The position numbers were made by a program, and so were the translations under genes. A model generated the notes under the pieces. That model was not told the DNA's origin. It searched no databases and was given only the letters and a program-made list of their open reading frames with translations. This document shows, in pieces, positions 37,062 through 46,171 of a stretch of 64,000 nt of DNA; within the stretch, counting starts at the first letter, position 1; each line of letters starts with the position of its first letter. The DNA comes from Streptomyces sp. S.PNR 29. Its GTDB lineage: Bacteria; Actinomycetota; Actinomycetes; Streptomycetales; Streptomycetaceae. Where the stretch lies: NCBI RefSeq assembly GCF_030386795.1, contig NZ_JANUQM010000005.1, positions 1 through 64,000 of the forward strand, read 5' to 3'.

Positions 37062-39083
37062 TCAGCGCTGTGCCGGTGTCGCCAACCGGTGCAGCCGCAG
37101 GGCGAGTTGTATCTCCAGGGCGCGGGCGGGGCTCTGCCAGTCGTCGCCGAGGAGTCGGCCGACGCGTTCCAGGCGCTGGGCGACCGTGTTGACGTGGACG
37201 TGCAGTCGGTCCTTGGTGCGGGCCGGGCTCATCCCGCAGGCGAAGTACGCGTCGAGGGTGCGCAGCAGGTCGGTGCCGCGCCGTGCGTCGTACGCGACGA
37301 CCTGGCCGATGGTGCGGTCGACGAAGCCGGTGATGTCCCGGTCTCCGGCCAGGAGGAGGCCCAGGAAACCGAAGTCCTCGGCGGCGGCTCCGTCCCCGGA
37401 ACGGCCCAGGAGCCGCAGGGCGTCGAGGCAGCGGCGGGCCTCCGCGTAGGCCGCGGCCACGGAGTCCGGGTGGGCTGCGAGGTCTTCGACCGGGGCGGAG
37501 GCGCCGACGGTGACGGCTTCATGGACGGCCGTGCCGAGGTGTCGGGCGGTGCGGCGGGCCAGCTCGGTGGCGGTGTCTCCGGGGCCGAGGGGCAGCAGCA
37601 GGACGGTGCCGCCGTCGCGGGCGGCGGCCAGGCCGTGCCGGGTGGCGGCGAGGTGGGACGCGGCGGACCACAGGCGCCGGCGGGCGGCCGCCTCCTGGTC
37701 GGCGTCGGCTGCTGTGCCGTCGAGGCGGGCGGCGAGCACGGCGTGGGTGGCGTCGAGGTCGGCGTGCAGCCGAGAGGCGCGGTCGCGCAGGAGGCGCGGG
37801 TCCCGGTCGCGGGCGTCGAGGAGGTCGTCCAGCAGTTCGCCGCGGACGCGCTGTTCGGCTTCGGCGGCGGAGCGACGGGCCAGCAGGAGCAGCGACGTGA
37901 CCGTCGCGGCACGTTCCAGGGTGCGTTGGTCGACGGGGTCGAGCCCCGGGTGTCCGCGCAGCACCAGCGCGCCGAGCAGTTCGCCACCGGCGGCGACGGC
38001 GGCGATCCAGTCGTCCTCGTGGCGGACCGCGTGCCCTTCGGCGCGGGAGGCCTCCAGGGCCTTCGCCGGTGCGGCGGCCGCTTCCGTGAACTCGACGGTG
38101 CCGTCCAGGACCTGGGAGACAGCGGCGGCCACGTCGTGCACCCCGCCGCCGCGCAGGACGAGTTCGGCGAGTCTGTCGTGGACGTCGGAGGCGCGTTCGA
38201 TGACCCCGCTGCGGTCGCGGATGATCTCGTTAGCCCGTTCCAGGTCGGTGAGGGCGGACCGGGTCTCGGCGAGAAGGTTGGCGGCGTCGATGGCGGCCGC
38301 GGCGAGGGCTGCGAAGGAGCCGAGCAGGGCGATCTGCTCCCGTTCGAAGACCCGGGCGCGCCGGTCCGCCGCGAACAGCACGCCGATGACGTGGTGCCCG
38401 AGCATCAGTGGCACTCCGAGGATGGCCACGAGCCCCTCGTCCCGCACCCCCGCGTCGATGGTGTCGGTGTGCTGGAAGCGGGCGTCCTTGAAGTAGTCCT
38501 CGGTGACGTACGGGCGGGCTGTCTGGGCGACCAGGCCGCCGAGGCCCTCCCCCATGCCGAGCCGCAGCTGCTGGAAGCGGGCCGCGACCGAACCCTCGGT
38601 GACCCGCATATAGGTGTCGCCTCTGACCGGGTCGTTCAGGCTGAGGTAGGCGACGTCCGTGCCGAGCAGCGAGCGGGCGCGCTGCACAATCGCCTGCAGA
38701 ACGGCGTCCAGGTCGCGCAGCCCGGCCAGGTCGTGGGCGGTCTCGAAGAGCGCGGACAGCTCGGCCTCCCGCCGGCGCCGCCCCTCCAGCTCCGAGCGGA
38801 CCCGCAGGGCGAGCAGCTTGGCATGCTCCAGCGCGGCGATCCGCTCGGCCGGCCGGCCCTCGGCGCGGGCGAGGAGCACCGGCTGCTCGTAGGCGTCGGC
38901 GGAGGCGCCACGGGCCAGCAGCTCCAGGAACGGTGTCTCGGCATCTGCCGGCCTGGAGCCGCCCAGCGCCTCGCCCGGCGCCTGGCCCGGGTCCCTGGCG
39001 TCGCCGGCCGGCGCTCCGGCACCGGTGGCGGAACGCTCGGCGGACTGCACGTGATCGAGGGACATGCTCACAGGATTACTCAT
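37062..39083 (-). CDS. GAF-domain PucR/CdaR-family regulator
   Basis: A 673-residue regulator. A GAF domain lies at about 105-275 (LSALFETAHDLAGLRDLDAVLQAI ... GVPLMLGHHVIGVLFAADRRARVF), a CdaR GGDEF-like middle at about 430-590, and the PucR helix-turn-helix at the C terminus (LLRTLDAYFACGMSPARTKDRLHVHVNTVAQRLERVGRLLG). Genes of this kind often control catabolism of organic acids in Streptomyces. It is directly downstream of 3-hydroxybutyrate dehydrogenase and convergent with the MHS transporter, so those two are the likely targets. Confidence 0.9.
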   Translation of the reverse strand: MSNPVSMSLDHVQSAERSATGAGAPAGDARDPGQAPGEALGGSRPADAETPFLELLARGASADAYEQPVLLARAEGRPAERIAALEHAKLLALRVRSELEGRRRREAELSALFETAHDLAGLRDLDAVLQAIVQRARSLLGTDVAYLSLNDPVRGDTYMRVTEGSVAARFQQLRLGMGEGLGGLVAQTARPYVTEDYFKDARFQHTDTIDAGVRDEGLVAILGVPLMLGHHVIGVLFAADRRARVFEREQIALLGSFAALAAAAIDAANLLAETRSALTDLERANEIIRDRSGVIERASDVHDRLAELVLRGGGVHDVAAAVSQVLDGTVEFTEAAAAPAKALEASRAEGHAVRHEDDWIAAVAAGGELLGALVLRGHPGLDPVDQRTLERAATVTSLLLLARRSAAEAEQRVRGELLDDLLDARDRDPRLLRDRASRLHADLDATHAVLAARLDGTAADADQEAAARRRLWSAASHLAATRHGLAAARDGGTVLLLPLGPGDTATELARRTARHLGTAVHEAVTVGASAPVEDLAAHPDSVAAAYAEARRCLDALRLLGRSGDGAAAEDFGFLGLLLAGDRDITGFVDRTIGQVVAYDARRGTDLLRTLDAYFACGMSPARTKDRLHVHVNTVAQRLERVGRLLGDDWQSPARALEIQLALRLHRLATPAQR

Positions 39084-39161
39084 CGCCCACCCGCCCCGTC
39101 AGGCCTGTGGAAAACTCGGGCCCGCCACGGCGGGGGCCGTCGGCACGGCGAAGGACCGCGC

Positions 39162-39962
39162 TCAGTGCGCCGTCCAGCCGCCGTCCAGGACGAGCGAGGT
39201 GCCGGTCACGAAGGATGCCTGTGGGCTGCACAGATACGCCACGGCCTCGGCGACCTCGTCCGGTTCGATCAGCCGTTTGACGGCGCTGTCCTGCAGCAGC
39301 ACCTCCGACAGGACGCGTTCCTCGGGGATGCCGTGTGCTCGGGCCTGGTCGGCGAGCTGCTCCTCGACGAGCGGGGTGCGGACATAGCCGGGGTTGACGC
39401 AGTTCGAGGTGACGCCATGGGGGGCGCCTTCCAGGGCGGTGGTCTTGGAGAGTCCTTCCAGGCCGTGCTTGGCGGTCACGTAGGCCGACTTGTAGGCCGA
39501 GGCGCGCAGGCCGTGGACGGAGGAGATGTTCACGACGCGGCCCCAGCCCTGCCCGTACATGTGCGGCAGGGCGCCGCGGATGAGCCGGAAGGGCGCCTCC
39601 AGCATCACGGTGAGCATGGTGTGGAAGACGTCGGGCGGGAACTCCTGGAGGGGCCGCACCAGCTGCAGCCCGGCGTTGTTGACGAGGACGTCGGTGCCCG
39701 CGGCGGCGAGTTCGGTGGCGTCCAGGTCGGTGAGGTCGAGGACGTGCGGCTCGACGGTGCCCGCGAGGTCGCGGGAGTGCTCGGTGAGCGCGTCCAGGCC
39801 GGCGGCGTCCCGGTCGACCGCTCTCACCTTGGCCCCGGCGGCCGCCAGGCGCAGCGCGCAGGCGCGGCCGATGCCCCCGGCGGCGCCGGTGACGAGGGCG
39901 GTGCGGCCGCCGAGGTCGAGCGGGAGGGCGTGGGGGGCCGGGTGGACGCTGGGCGCGGTCAT
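39162..39962 (-). CDS. 3-Hydroxybutyrate dehydrogenase (SDR)
   Basis: A 266-residue SDR with TGAAGGIG, NNAGLQ, VVNISSVHGLRASAYKSAYVTAKHG (Ser and Tyr-x3-Lys active site) and CVNPGYVRTPLVEEQ. The SSVHGL and GYVRTPLVE patterns are typical of D-3-hydroxybutyrate dehydrogenase. It would oxidise 3-hydroxybutyrate to acetoacetate with NAD+, in use of PHB or external ketone bodies. It is upstream of the PucR regulator in the same direction (78-base gap). Confidence 0.9.
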   Translation of the reverse strand: MTAPSVHPAPHALPLDLGGRTALVTGAAGGIGRACALRLAAAGAKVRAVDRDAAGLDALTEHSRDLAGTVEPHVLDLTDLDATELAAAGTDVLVNNAGLQLVRPLQEFPPDVFHTMLTVMLEAPFRLIRGALPHMYGQGWGRVVNISSVHGLRASAYKSAYVTAKHGLEGLSKTTALEGAPHGVTSNCVNPGYVRTPLVEEQLADQARAHGIPEERVLSEVLLQDSAVKRLIEPDEVAEAVAYLCSPQASFVTGTSLVLDGGWTAH

Positions 39963-40016
39963 GCTCCGACCCTAGGCGGCAGCCACACACCGACCCATGT
40001 GGTCTGGCCCCACAGT

Positions 40017-40496
40017 TCAGCCGGAACCGGTGGGGTCGAACCATGTGGGTGCGTCGGTCAGGGCCTGCTTGATCCGGAAGAGCCCGAACTCATGGAGGTC
40101 CGGCAGGGCGTCCACCGCGAACCAGCCCACCTCCAGCGACTCGTCGTCGTTGACCCGCGCCTCGCCGCCGACGGCCCGGCAGCGGATCGTGACGTCCATG
40201 TACTGGCAGATGTCGCCGTTGTCGTACGTGACCGGGTCCAGCGCCTGGACCAGGACGATCCGCTCCGCGACGCAGCGCACCGCGGTCTCCTCGTACACCT
40301 CTCGTACGGCGCAGGCGGCGGGCTGCTCCCCCGGTTCCGGGATACCGCCGATCACCGACCACCTGCGGGTGTCGGACCGCCGGTTCAGCAGCACTCTGCC
40401 CTCGTCGTCGAAGACGAGGGCGGTGACTCCGGGGAGCCACAGCAGCTGCTGTCCGGCGGTGGCACGCAGGGTGCGGATGAAGTCAGGAGTAGCCAT
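40017..40496 (-). CDS. NUDIX hydrolase
   Basis: A 159-residue NUDIX protein. The box GGIPEPGEQPAACAVREVYEETAV fits G-x5-E-x7-REUxEExGU, with the metal-binding Glu residues intact. It hydrolyses a nucleoside diphosphate linked to another group; the substrate cannot be read. Confidence 0.92.
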   Translation of the reverse strand: MATPDFIRTLRATAGQQLLWLPGVTALVFDDEGRVLLNRRSDTRRWSVIGGIPEPGEQPAACAVREVYEETAVRCVAERIVLVQALDPVTYDNGDICQYMDVTIRCRAVGGEARVNDDESLEVGWFAVDALPDLHEFGLFRIKQALTDAPTWFDPTGSG

Positions 40497-40563
40497 GGCC
40501 CGACCCTAGCGGGCCTGCTCCGTCGCCTCCGGCGATTTCAAGGGGCGTGCGGCGGGCGTGCTG

Positions 40564-42174
40564 CTACACGTCACGGGCGCGTCGCCCGCGCACGCCGGCG
40601 CCGATCGCCCAGCCGAGTCCGCCCGCGGCGAGCAGCACCAGGGCGATCTCCGGCAGCACGCCCAGCTCTGTGGCGGGGGTCGTGGAGGTGCGCAGGGGCA
40701 CCTTCTGGACGAGGTAGTCGGCCACGAACATGCCGGTCTTCTGTGTGATCTTCCCGTCCGGCATGATGATCGCGCTGACGCCGCTCGTCACCGGCACGGT
40801 GACGGTCCGGCTGTGCTCGACGGCGCGGACACGGGACATGGCGAGCTGCTGGTAGGTCATCTCGCTGCGGTCGAAGGTCGCGTTGTTGCTCGGCACGGAG
40901 ATCATCTGGGCGCCGTCGGTGACCTCGGAGCGCACGGTCCAGTCGAAGGCGGCCTCGTAGCAGGTGACCAGCCCGACCTTGGCGCCGTCCATGGTGAACA
41001 CGCCCGGCTCGGTGCCCCGGCTGAAGTCCTGGCGGGCCATCGCCGTCCAGTTCTTGTTGATCGCTCCGATGAGCGAGCGCAGCGGCAGGTACTCGCCGAA
41101 GGGCTGGATCTGCCGCTTGTCGTAGGTGTCGACGGGGCCCTTGGCCGGATCCCACTGGATCTGCTCGTTGTACAGCTTGCCGTCGCGCTCCACGACTCCG
41201 CCGACCGAGATGGGCACGCCGATCGCCCTTGCCGCACCGTCGATGACGGCACGCGCGTCGGCGTTGGCGAACGGGTCGACGTCGGAGGAGTTCTCCGGCC
41301 AGAGCACGAAGTCGGGCTGCGCGACCTTGCCGGCCTTGACGTCGGCGGCCAGACGTTCGGTCTCACGCGCGTGGTAGTCGAGAACCGCGCGGCGCTGGGA
41401 GTTGAAGTCGAGGCCTGCGCGGGGCACGTTGCCCTGGATCACGGCGACGGTCACGGTGCCGTCCTCGGCCTTGTCGCTGACCAGTGGCCGGGCCGCCACG
41501 GCCCCCGCCACCGGCACGGCCAGGCTGAGCAGGGCAACGGCCGCCGCGCCCCGCCGTACCGCACGGGTGCGCCGCGCCTGCATGGCCAGGCGCACGACCT
41601 CGTAGAGACCGAAGCCGCACAGGACGACGGCGAAGCCGAGCACCGGGGTGCCGCCTACCGCGGCGAGCGGCAGGAAGACGCCGTCCGCCTGCCCGAACGC
41701 GATCTTGCCCCAGGGGAAGCCGTTGAACGGCACGCGCGCGCGTGCCGCCTCGCCGACGGTCCACACCGCGGCCGCCCACACCGGCCAGGCGGGCAGTTTC
41801 GACACCGCGGCGACGCCCGCGCCGACCAGCGCCACGAAGAGCGCCTCGATGGCGACCAAGGCCAGCCACGGCACAGGGCCGACCTCCACGCCGGTCCACA
41901 CCAGCAGTGGCAGCAGGAAGCCGAGGCCGAAGAGGTAGCCGAGGCCGAGTCCCGCCTTCCAGCTGCGGCCGCGCAGCACCCGGCCGAAGACGGCGAAGGC
42001 CGGCAGGGCCAGCCACCACAGGGTGCGCGGCGGGAAACTGATGTAGAGCAGCACTCCGGAGAGCGCGGCAGCGGCGGCCGGGACCAGGCGCAGGAGCCAC
42101 TCGCCGCGCGATGCGGGCGCGTTCCGCGGCTGCAGCTGGTCCGAGTCGCCGACGGAGGTTGCGGTGACGGTCAC
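40564..42174 (-). CDS. lnt: Apolipoprotein N-acyltransferase
   Basis: A 536-residue membrane enzyme that adds the third acyl chain to lipoproteins at the N-terminal Cys. The N-terminal half has about seven membrane helices. The C-terminal nitrilase-like domain holds the triad Glu (LWPENSSD), Lys (TYDKRQIQPFGEYLP) and Cys (GLVTCYEAAF). A last membrane helix follows (LGVLPEIALVLLAAGGLGWAIG). Streptomyces may carry two Lnt homologues; this one is complete. Confidence 0.94.
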   Translation of the reverse strand: MTVTATSVGDSDQLQPRNAPASRGEWLLRLVPAAAAALSGVLLYISFPPRTLWWLALPAFAVFGRVLRGRSWKAGLGLGYLFGLGFLLPLLVWTGVEVGPVPWLALVAIEALFVALVGAGVAAVSKLPAWPVWAAAVWTVGEAARARVPFNGFPWGKIAFGQADGVFLPLAAVGGTPVLGFAVVLCGFGLYEVVRLAMQARRTRAVRRGAAAVALLSLAVPVAGAVAARPLVSDKAEDGTVTVAVIQGNVPRAGLDFNSQRRAVLDYHARETERLAADVKAGKVAQPDFVLWPENSSDVDPFANADARAVIDGAARAIGVPISVGGVVERDGKLYNEQIQWDPAKGPVDTYDKRQIQPFGEYLPLRSLIGAINKNWTAMARQDFSRGTEPGVFTMDGAKVGLVTCYEAAFDWTVRSEVTDGAQMISVPSNNATFDRSEMTYQQLAMSRVRAVEHSRTVTVPVTSGVSAIIMPDGKITQKTGMFVADYLVQKVPLRTSTTPATELGVLPEIALVLLAAGGLGWAIGAGVRGRRARDV

Positions 42175-42413
42175 CCGGGGAGTCTACGGCGAGTGACCTG
42201 GCCGCCGACAGCGCGGTCCGCGGGGCGGCGGCGCAGGGCACGGCCCGACTGCCGCATCGTTTCTTCACAACTCTGCACGACTCATCCACAAATCGCCCAC
42301 CAGTCGTTACGGTGTGCCGGAGCCCTTGTCGCACGGCCCCGCACGGCCGGGCGGCCGGGGCCGTCACAGGTCGGGGGCGGCGCGGGTCGGGGGGCGGCGT
42401 GGGTTCCAGAAGG

Positions 42414-43481
42414 ATGACGTCTGCGGTCGGTCCCGAGGCGGACGGCGACGGACGGCTCGTTTCGGACGCGGCGGGTGTGGTGATTCTCGGGGCCTGTGCC
42501 GCCTGGTCACTGATCTCGGCGACCGCGCGCGACGGCCGTCCCGAGGGCGTCCTGCTCGCGGTGCTGGCCGTGACCGCCGGGTATGCCGCGGGGCGGATCG
42601 GCGGAGCCGTCCTGCCGGTAGCCGCGCCCGGTGTCGCCGCGCTCGCCGGCACCGGCCTCACGGTGGCCGTTCCGCATCTGGCCCCGGGACCGCAGCTCGC
42701 AGCGCCGCTCGGGCACGCCGGCGCCACTGCCGCCCTGCTGACGCTGGCGACGGGCGCCGCGTGCTGCGGGGCCTGGGCCAGTGGGGTGCCGGCCGTGCGG
42801 CTCGGGCTGCGTCTGCTGGCCGCCGGGATCGCGGTGACGGCGGCCGCTCTGGGCTCGGCCACCGGCTGCGTCGCCTGTGCCGTCGTGCTGCTGTGCTCGC
42901 TCGCGGCCGGCCACGTGCGGCACCGCGGTACGGGCATCGCCGCGCTGGTCCTGGTCGTGGCCCTGGTGACCGCCCTGACGTGGGCGCTGGCGGCGAACGC
43001 GTTGCCCGCCGGGCTCACCGCGTCCCTGGAACGTCCACTGACCTCGCACCGGGTCCAGCTGTGGCGGGACGCGGTGCACATGGTGCGCCAGGAGGCGGCC
43101 CTGGGCATCGGTCCGGGGCGCTTCGGGGAGCTGAGCCCGACGGCGGCGCTGTCCCTGCCGCCCGACATCAGGCCCCACTCGGCGCCGTTGCAGCAGGCGG
43201 CCGAACAGGGAGTCGTGGGCGTGGCCCTGCTGGGCGCCGCCTTCTGCTGGTTGCTGTTCGCACTGTGGCGCTCGCCGCGCCCCACACCGGTCGCGCTCAC
43301 GGCGGGCGTGGCCCTGACGGCACTCGCAACCATCGCCACCCTCGGCAACGCCCTGAGCTTCACCGCGGTGACGGCAGGCGCGGGACTGCTCGCAGGACTG
43401 GCCACAGCCCACCCACTCGCCGACGAGCCACCGACCCGGACCACGAACGTCCGGCCACGCGGCGACCGGCTCTCACGGTGA
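42414..43481 (+). CDS. O-antigen-ligase-like membrane protein
   Basis: A protein of about 355 residues, almost wholly hydrophobic, with about ten membrane segments. The Wzy_C/O-antigen-ligase signature is clear in SHRVQLWRDAVHMVRQEAALGIGPGRFGELSPTA and PHSAPLQQAAEQGVVGVALLG. Such proteins polymerise or ligate cell-surface glycans. ATG 42414 is used; GTG 42399 (giving VGSRRM...) is also possible. No glycan cluster is adjacent apart from a glycosyltransferase 1.5 kb away. Confidence 0.75.
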   Translation: MTSAVGPEADGDGRLVSDAAGVVILGACAAWSLISATARDGRPEGVLLAVLAVTAGYAAGRIGGAVLPVAAPGVAALAGTGLTVAVPHLAPGPQLAAPLGHAGATAALLTLATGAACCGAWASGVPAVRLGLRLLAAGIAVTAAALGSATGCVACAVVLLCSLAAGHVRHRGTGIAALVLVVALVTALTWALAANALPAGLTASLERPLTSHRVQLWRDAVHMVRQEAALGIGPGRFGELSPTAALSLPPDIRPHSAPLQQAAEQGVVGVALLGAAFCWLLFALWRSPRPTPVALTAGVALTALATIATLGNALSFTAVTAGAGLLAGLATAHPLADEPPTRTTNVRPRGDRLSR

Positions 43482-43527
43482 CTTCACCGGCAACGCCCCG
43501 AGCTGCACCACAAGCCGCGCGGTGACC

Positions 43528-44073
43528 TCAGTGGGCGGTGCCGGTCGCCTTGGGGCGTAGTCGGGCCTTGATGACCTGGACGGCTGTCTCGGCGTCGTCC
43601 ACGGTGATCGTGAAGGTATGACCGTCCCACAGTTGGAGCACCACGCCCTCGCCGCGCCGTACGACGACGGCCGTGCCCTTCTCGGGCCGCCAGCGGTAGC
43701 CCCAGCCGCCCCACTGACGCGGGGTGACGTGGGAGCAGTACTCGGCACCGGCGACGTGCGCCAGCGGGATGCGGCGGCGCGGCACGCCGATGTGGCCGCA
43801 GCGCACTTCCAGCCACTCCTGGTCGACCCGCAGGGCGACATGCACGAACGCCAGGGTGCCGAAGAGGACGAGCAGCCCGGCCGCGATGCAGCCCACGACG
43901 GCCATGACCAGCGGAACGATCCCGGACGTCCACGCGGAGTCGACGGCCAGCTCGATGCCGAGCGCCATGCAGGCGGCACCGGCGAGCGCCATCAGCCACT
44001 GGACCCGGTTCCTGGCGTGTCCGGTCCAGACATCGGAGTGGGGGGCGTGCTCGCCGTGGCGGTGGTCCCTCAT
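43528..44073 (-). CDS. PH-domain-like membrane protein
   Basis: A 181-residue protein with two membrane helices (about 28-80: VQWLMALAGAACMALGIELAV and SGIVPLVMAVVGCIAAGLLVLFGTLAFV), then a soluble bacterial-PH-like domain (LEVRCGHIGVPRRRIPLAHVAGAEYCSHVTPRQWGGWGYRW, TAVVVRRGEGVVLQL). Function unknown. No Shine-Dalgarno sequence is seen; TAACCT lies 7 bases before the ATG, so the message is probably leaderless. Confidence 0.82.
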   Translation of the reverse strand: MRDHRHGEHAPHSDVWTGHARNRVQWLMALAGAACMALGIELAVDSAWTSGIVPLVMAVVGCIAAGLLVLFGTLAFVHVALRVDQEWLEVRCGHIGVPRRRIPLAHVAGAEYCSHVTPRQWGGWGYRWRPEKGTAVVVRRGEGVVLQLWDGHTFTITVDDAETAVQVIKARLRPKATGTAH

Positions 44074-44080
44074 ATAGAGG

Positions 44081-44086
44081 AGGTTA
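44081..44086 (-). promoter_or_regulatory. -10 element placed for a leaderless transcript
   Basis: TAACCT on the minus strand is followed by 7 bases and then the ATG at 44073. Transcription from this -10 would start at the A of the start codon. Confidence 0.5.
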
Positions 44087-44105
44087 CTCAGGTTTCGCTC
44101 CGCGG

Positions 44106-44918
44106 CTACAGCGTTGCGGAGCGTGACTGAGCCGACCGGGCGGGTGTGACCGTCCGCAGCAGCTGGCCCTCCTCGTACGCCAGGGCGGGCGCGGGCAGCG
44201 TGCCCTCGCGCCCGCTGAGCAGCACCGTCAGGGTGCCGACCGGCTCGGCTTCGGGGGCGGGCAGTTCGCCGATCCGGCGCAGTGCCTGAGCGGCGACGGC
44301 CCCGGCGGAGCCGTGCAGGACGAGGGGCGGGTGACCGGGGCGCTGCACGGCGGTCCGGATGCGCTCGGCGACCAGTTCGTAATGGGTGCAGCCCAGGACA
44401 ACGGTCGTTACATCCTCGGGGGTGAGGGCGGCCGCCGCGGCGACCGCGGCGGTGATCGCCGCCTCGTCCGCGCGTTCGACTGCTTCGGCGAGCCCCCAGC
44501 AGGGGACCTCGGTGACCGAGACCCCGCCCGCGAAGTCCTGGATGAGATTGCGCTGATAGTCGCTGCCGGTGGTGGCGGGCGTCGCCCAGATGGCGAAGGG
44601 GCCGCCGCCGGCCGCGGCCGGCTTGATCGCCGGGACGGTGCCGATGACCGGCAGGTCCGGCTCCAGCCGGGCGCGCAGGGTGGGCAGCGCGTGCACGGTC
44701 GCGGTGTTGCAGCCGACGATCAGGGCGTCCGGCCGGTGCGCGGCGGCGGCCTCTGCGACGGCCAGGGCACGAGCGGTCAGGTCTTCCGGCGTCCTCGGTC
44801 CCCAGGGCATGCCGTCGGGGTCCAGGGAGAGGATGAGATCGGCGTCGGGGCGGAGACGCCGTACCGCGGCGGTGGCCGCCAGCAGACCGATTCCGGAGTC
44901 CATGAGCGCGATCTTCAC
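44106..44918 (-). CDS. Asp/Glu racemase-family protein (MurI-like)
   Basis: A 270-residue protein of the aspartate/glutamate racemase fold. DSGIGLL and the two catalytic Cys motifs IVGCNTATVHALP and VLGCTHYELV are present. It could make D-glutamate for peptidoglycan, but the N-terminal loop and the C terminus (LTVLLSGREGTLP) differ from housekeeping MurI. Streptomyces normally carries its main murI elsewhere. I therefore call the family, not the gene. Confidence 0.82.
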   Translation of the reverse strand: MKIALMDSGIGLLAATAAVRRLRPDADLILSLDPDGMPWGPRTPEDLTARALAVAEAAAAHRPDALIVGCNTATVHALPTLRARLEPDLPVIGTVPAIKPAAAGGGPFAIWATPATTGSDYQRNLIQDFAGGVSVTEVPCWGLAEAVERADEAAITAAVAAAAALTPEDVTTVVLGCTHYELVAERIRTAVQRPGHPPLVLHGSAGAVAAQALRRIGELPAPEAEPVGTLTVLLSGREGTLPAPALAYEEGQLLRTVTPARSAQSRSATL

Positions 44919-44975
44919 CCGGCCACGATAGACGATGTGCCGTGTCGGGCCGGTCCGGTGGGGCAGACTGCGCGC

Positions 44976-46151
44976 GTGAGCGCCGTTACGTGGACCGCCC
45001 TCGTATCACTCGCCTCCTGGCTGTGGCTGCTGCTCTGCCAGGGCTTTTTCTGGCGGACGGACGTTCGGCTGCCGCCCCGCCGGGAGCCGGACGCGTGGCC
45101 GTCGGTGTGCGTGGTCGTCCCGGCACGCGACGAGGCGGAGGTCCTTCCCGCGAGCCTGCCGTCGCTGCTCGCCCAGGACTATCCGGGGCGGGCGGAGGTC
45201 TTCCTGGTCGACGACGGCAGTTCGGACGGGACGGGGAGGCTGGCGCACGAGCTGGCGCGGCGCCAGGGGAGGCTGCCCCTCACCGTGTCCTCGCCGGGTG
45301 AGCCGCCCGCGGGCTGGACCGGCAAGCTCTGGGCGGTGCGCCACGGCATCACCCTGGCACGCGCGCGTGCGCCCGAGTACCTGCTGCTGACGGACGCCGA
45401 CATCGCGCACGCCCCGGACAGCCTGCGGCACCTGGTGGCGGCGGCCCGGACCGGCGGGTTCGACCTCGTCTCCCAGATGGCCCGGCTGCGGGTGGAGAGT
45501 GCGTGGGAGCGGCTGGTCGTGCCTGCCTTCGTCTACTTCTTCGCACAGCTGTATCCGTTCCGCCGGATCGGCAGGAAGGGGGCGCGGACGGCGGCCGCCG
45601 CGGGTGGCTGCGTACTGCTGCGCGCCGAGGCCGCCGAGCGGGCCCGGATCCCGGACGCGATCCGGCACGCCGTCATCGACGACGTGGCGCTCGCCCGGGC
45701 CGTCAAACGCGGCGGCGGCCACATCTGGCTGGGACTGGCCGACGGGGTGGACAGCGTGCGGCCCTATCCGCGGCTGCGGCACCTGTGGCGGATGGTCTCG
45801 CGCAGCGCGTACGCACAACTGCGGCACAACCCCCTTGTACTGGCCGGGACGGTCGCCGGGCTGGCGGTGGTATACCTGGTGCCGCCCCTGGCGGTGGTCG
45901 TGGGCGCGGCCACGGGAAGTGCCCCGGCAGCGGTCGCCGGCGCCCTGGCGTGGCTCGTGATGACAGGGACGTACGTCCCGATGCTGCGCTACTACCGGCA
46001 GCCGCTGTGGCTCGCTCCCCTGTTGCCGTTCACCGCGTTCCTGTACCTCCTGATGACGGTGGATTCCGCGGTGCAGCACCACAGAGGTCGCGGTGCGGCC
46101 TGGAAGGGGCGGACCTACGCTCGTCCGGAGGCCGTGCCCGACGAGGGCTGA
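44976..46151 (+). CDS. HpnB-like family 2 glycosyltransferase
   Basis: A 391-residue membrane glycosyltransferase with an N-terminal helix, a GT-A domain (VVPARDEAEVLPASLPSLLAQDYPG, FLVDDGSSDGTG, YLLLTDADIAHAPDSL) and C-terminal helices. Several stretches match the hopene-associated glycosyltransferase HpnB: GWTGKLWAVRHGI, FVYFFAQLYPF, RTAAAAGGCVLLR, AVIDDVALARAVKRGGGHIWLGL and VDSAVQHHRGRGAAWKGR. The usual hopanoid genes are not in this window. The start is GTG 44976; no clear RBS precedes it. Confidence 0.87.
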   Translation: MSAVTWTALVSLASWLWLLLCQGFFWRTDVRLPPRREPDAWPSVCVVVPARDEAEVLPASLPSLLAQDYPGRAEVFLVDDGSSDGTGRLAHELARRQGRLPLTVSSPGEPPAGWTGKLWAVRHGITLARARAPEYLLLTDADIAHAPDSLRHLVAAARTGGFDLVSQMARLRVESAWERLVVPAFVYFFAQLYPFRRIGRKGARTAAAAGGCVLLRAEAAERARIPDAIRHAVIDDVALARAVKRGGGHIWLGLADGVDSVRPYPRLRHLWRMVSRSAYAQLRHNPLVLAGTVAGLAVVYLVPPLAVVVGAATGSAPAAVAGALAWLVMTGTYVPMLRYYRQPLWLAPLLPFTAFLYLLMTVDSAVQHHRGRGAAWKGRTYARPEAVPDEG

Positions 46152-46171
46152 GCGCCCGCCCCCACACGGGC

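Noticed and set aside
37053..40748. Long plus-strand open frame of 1231 codons
   Set aside because: It is antisense to the PucR regulator, 3-hydroxybutyrate dehydrogenase and NUDIX genes. Its Gly/Arg-rich composition has no domain motif; long shadow frames are expected at this GC content.
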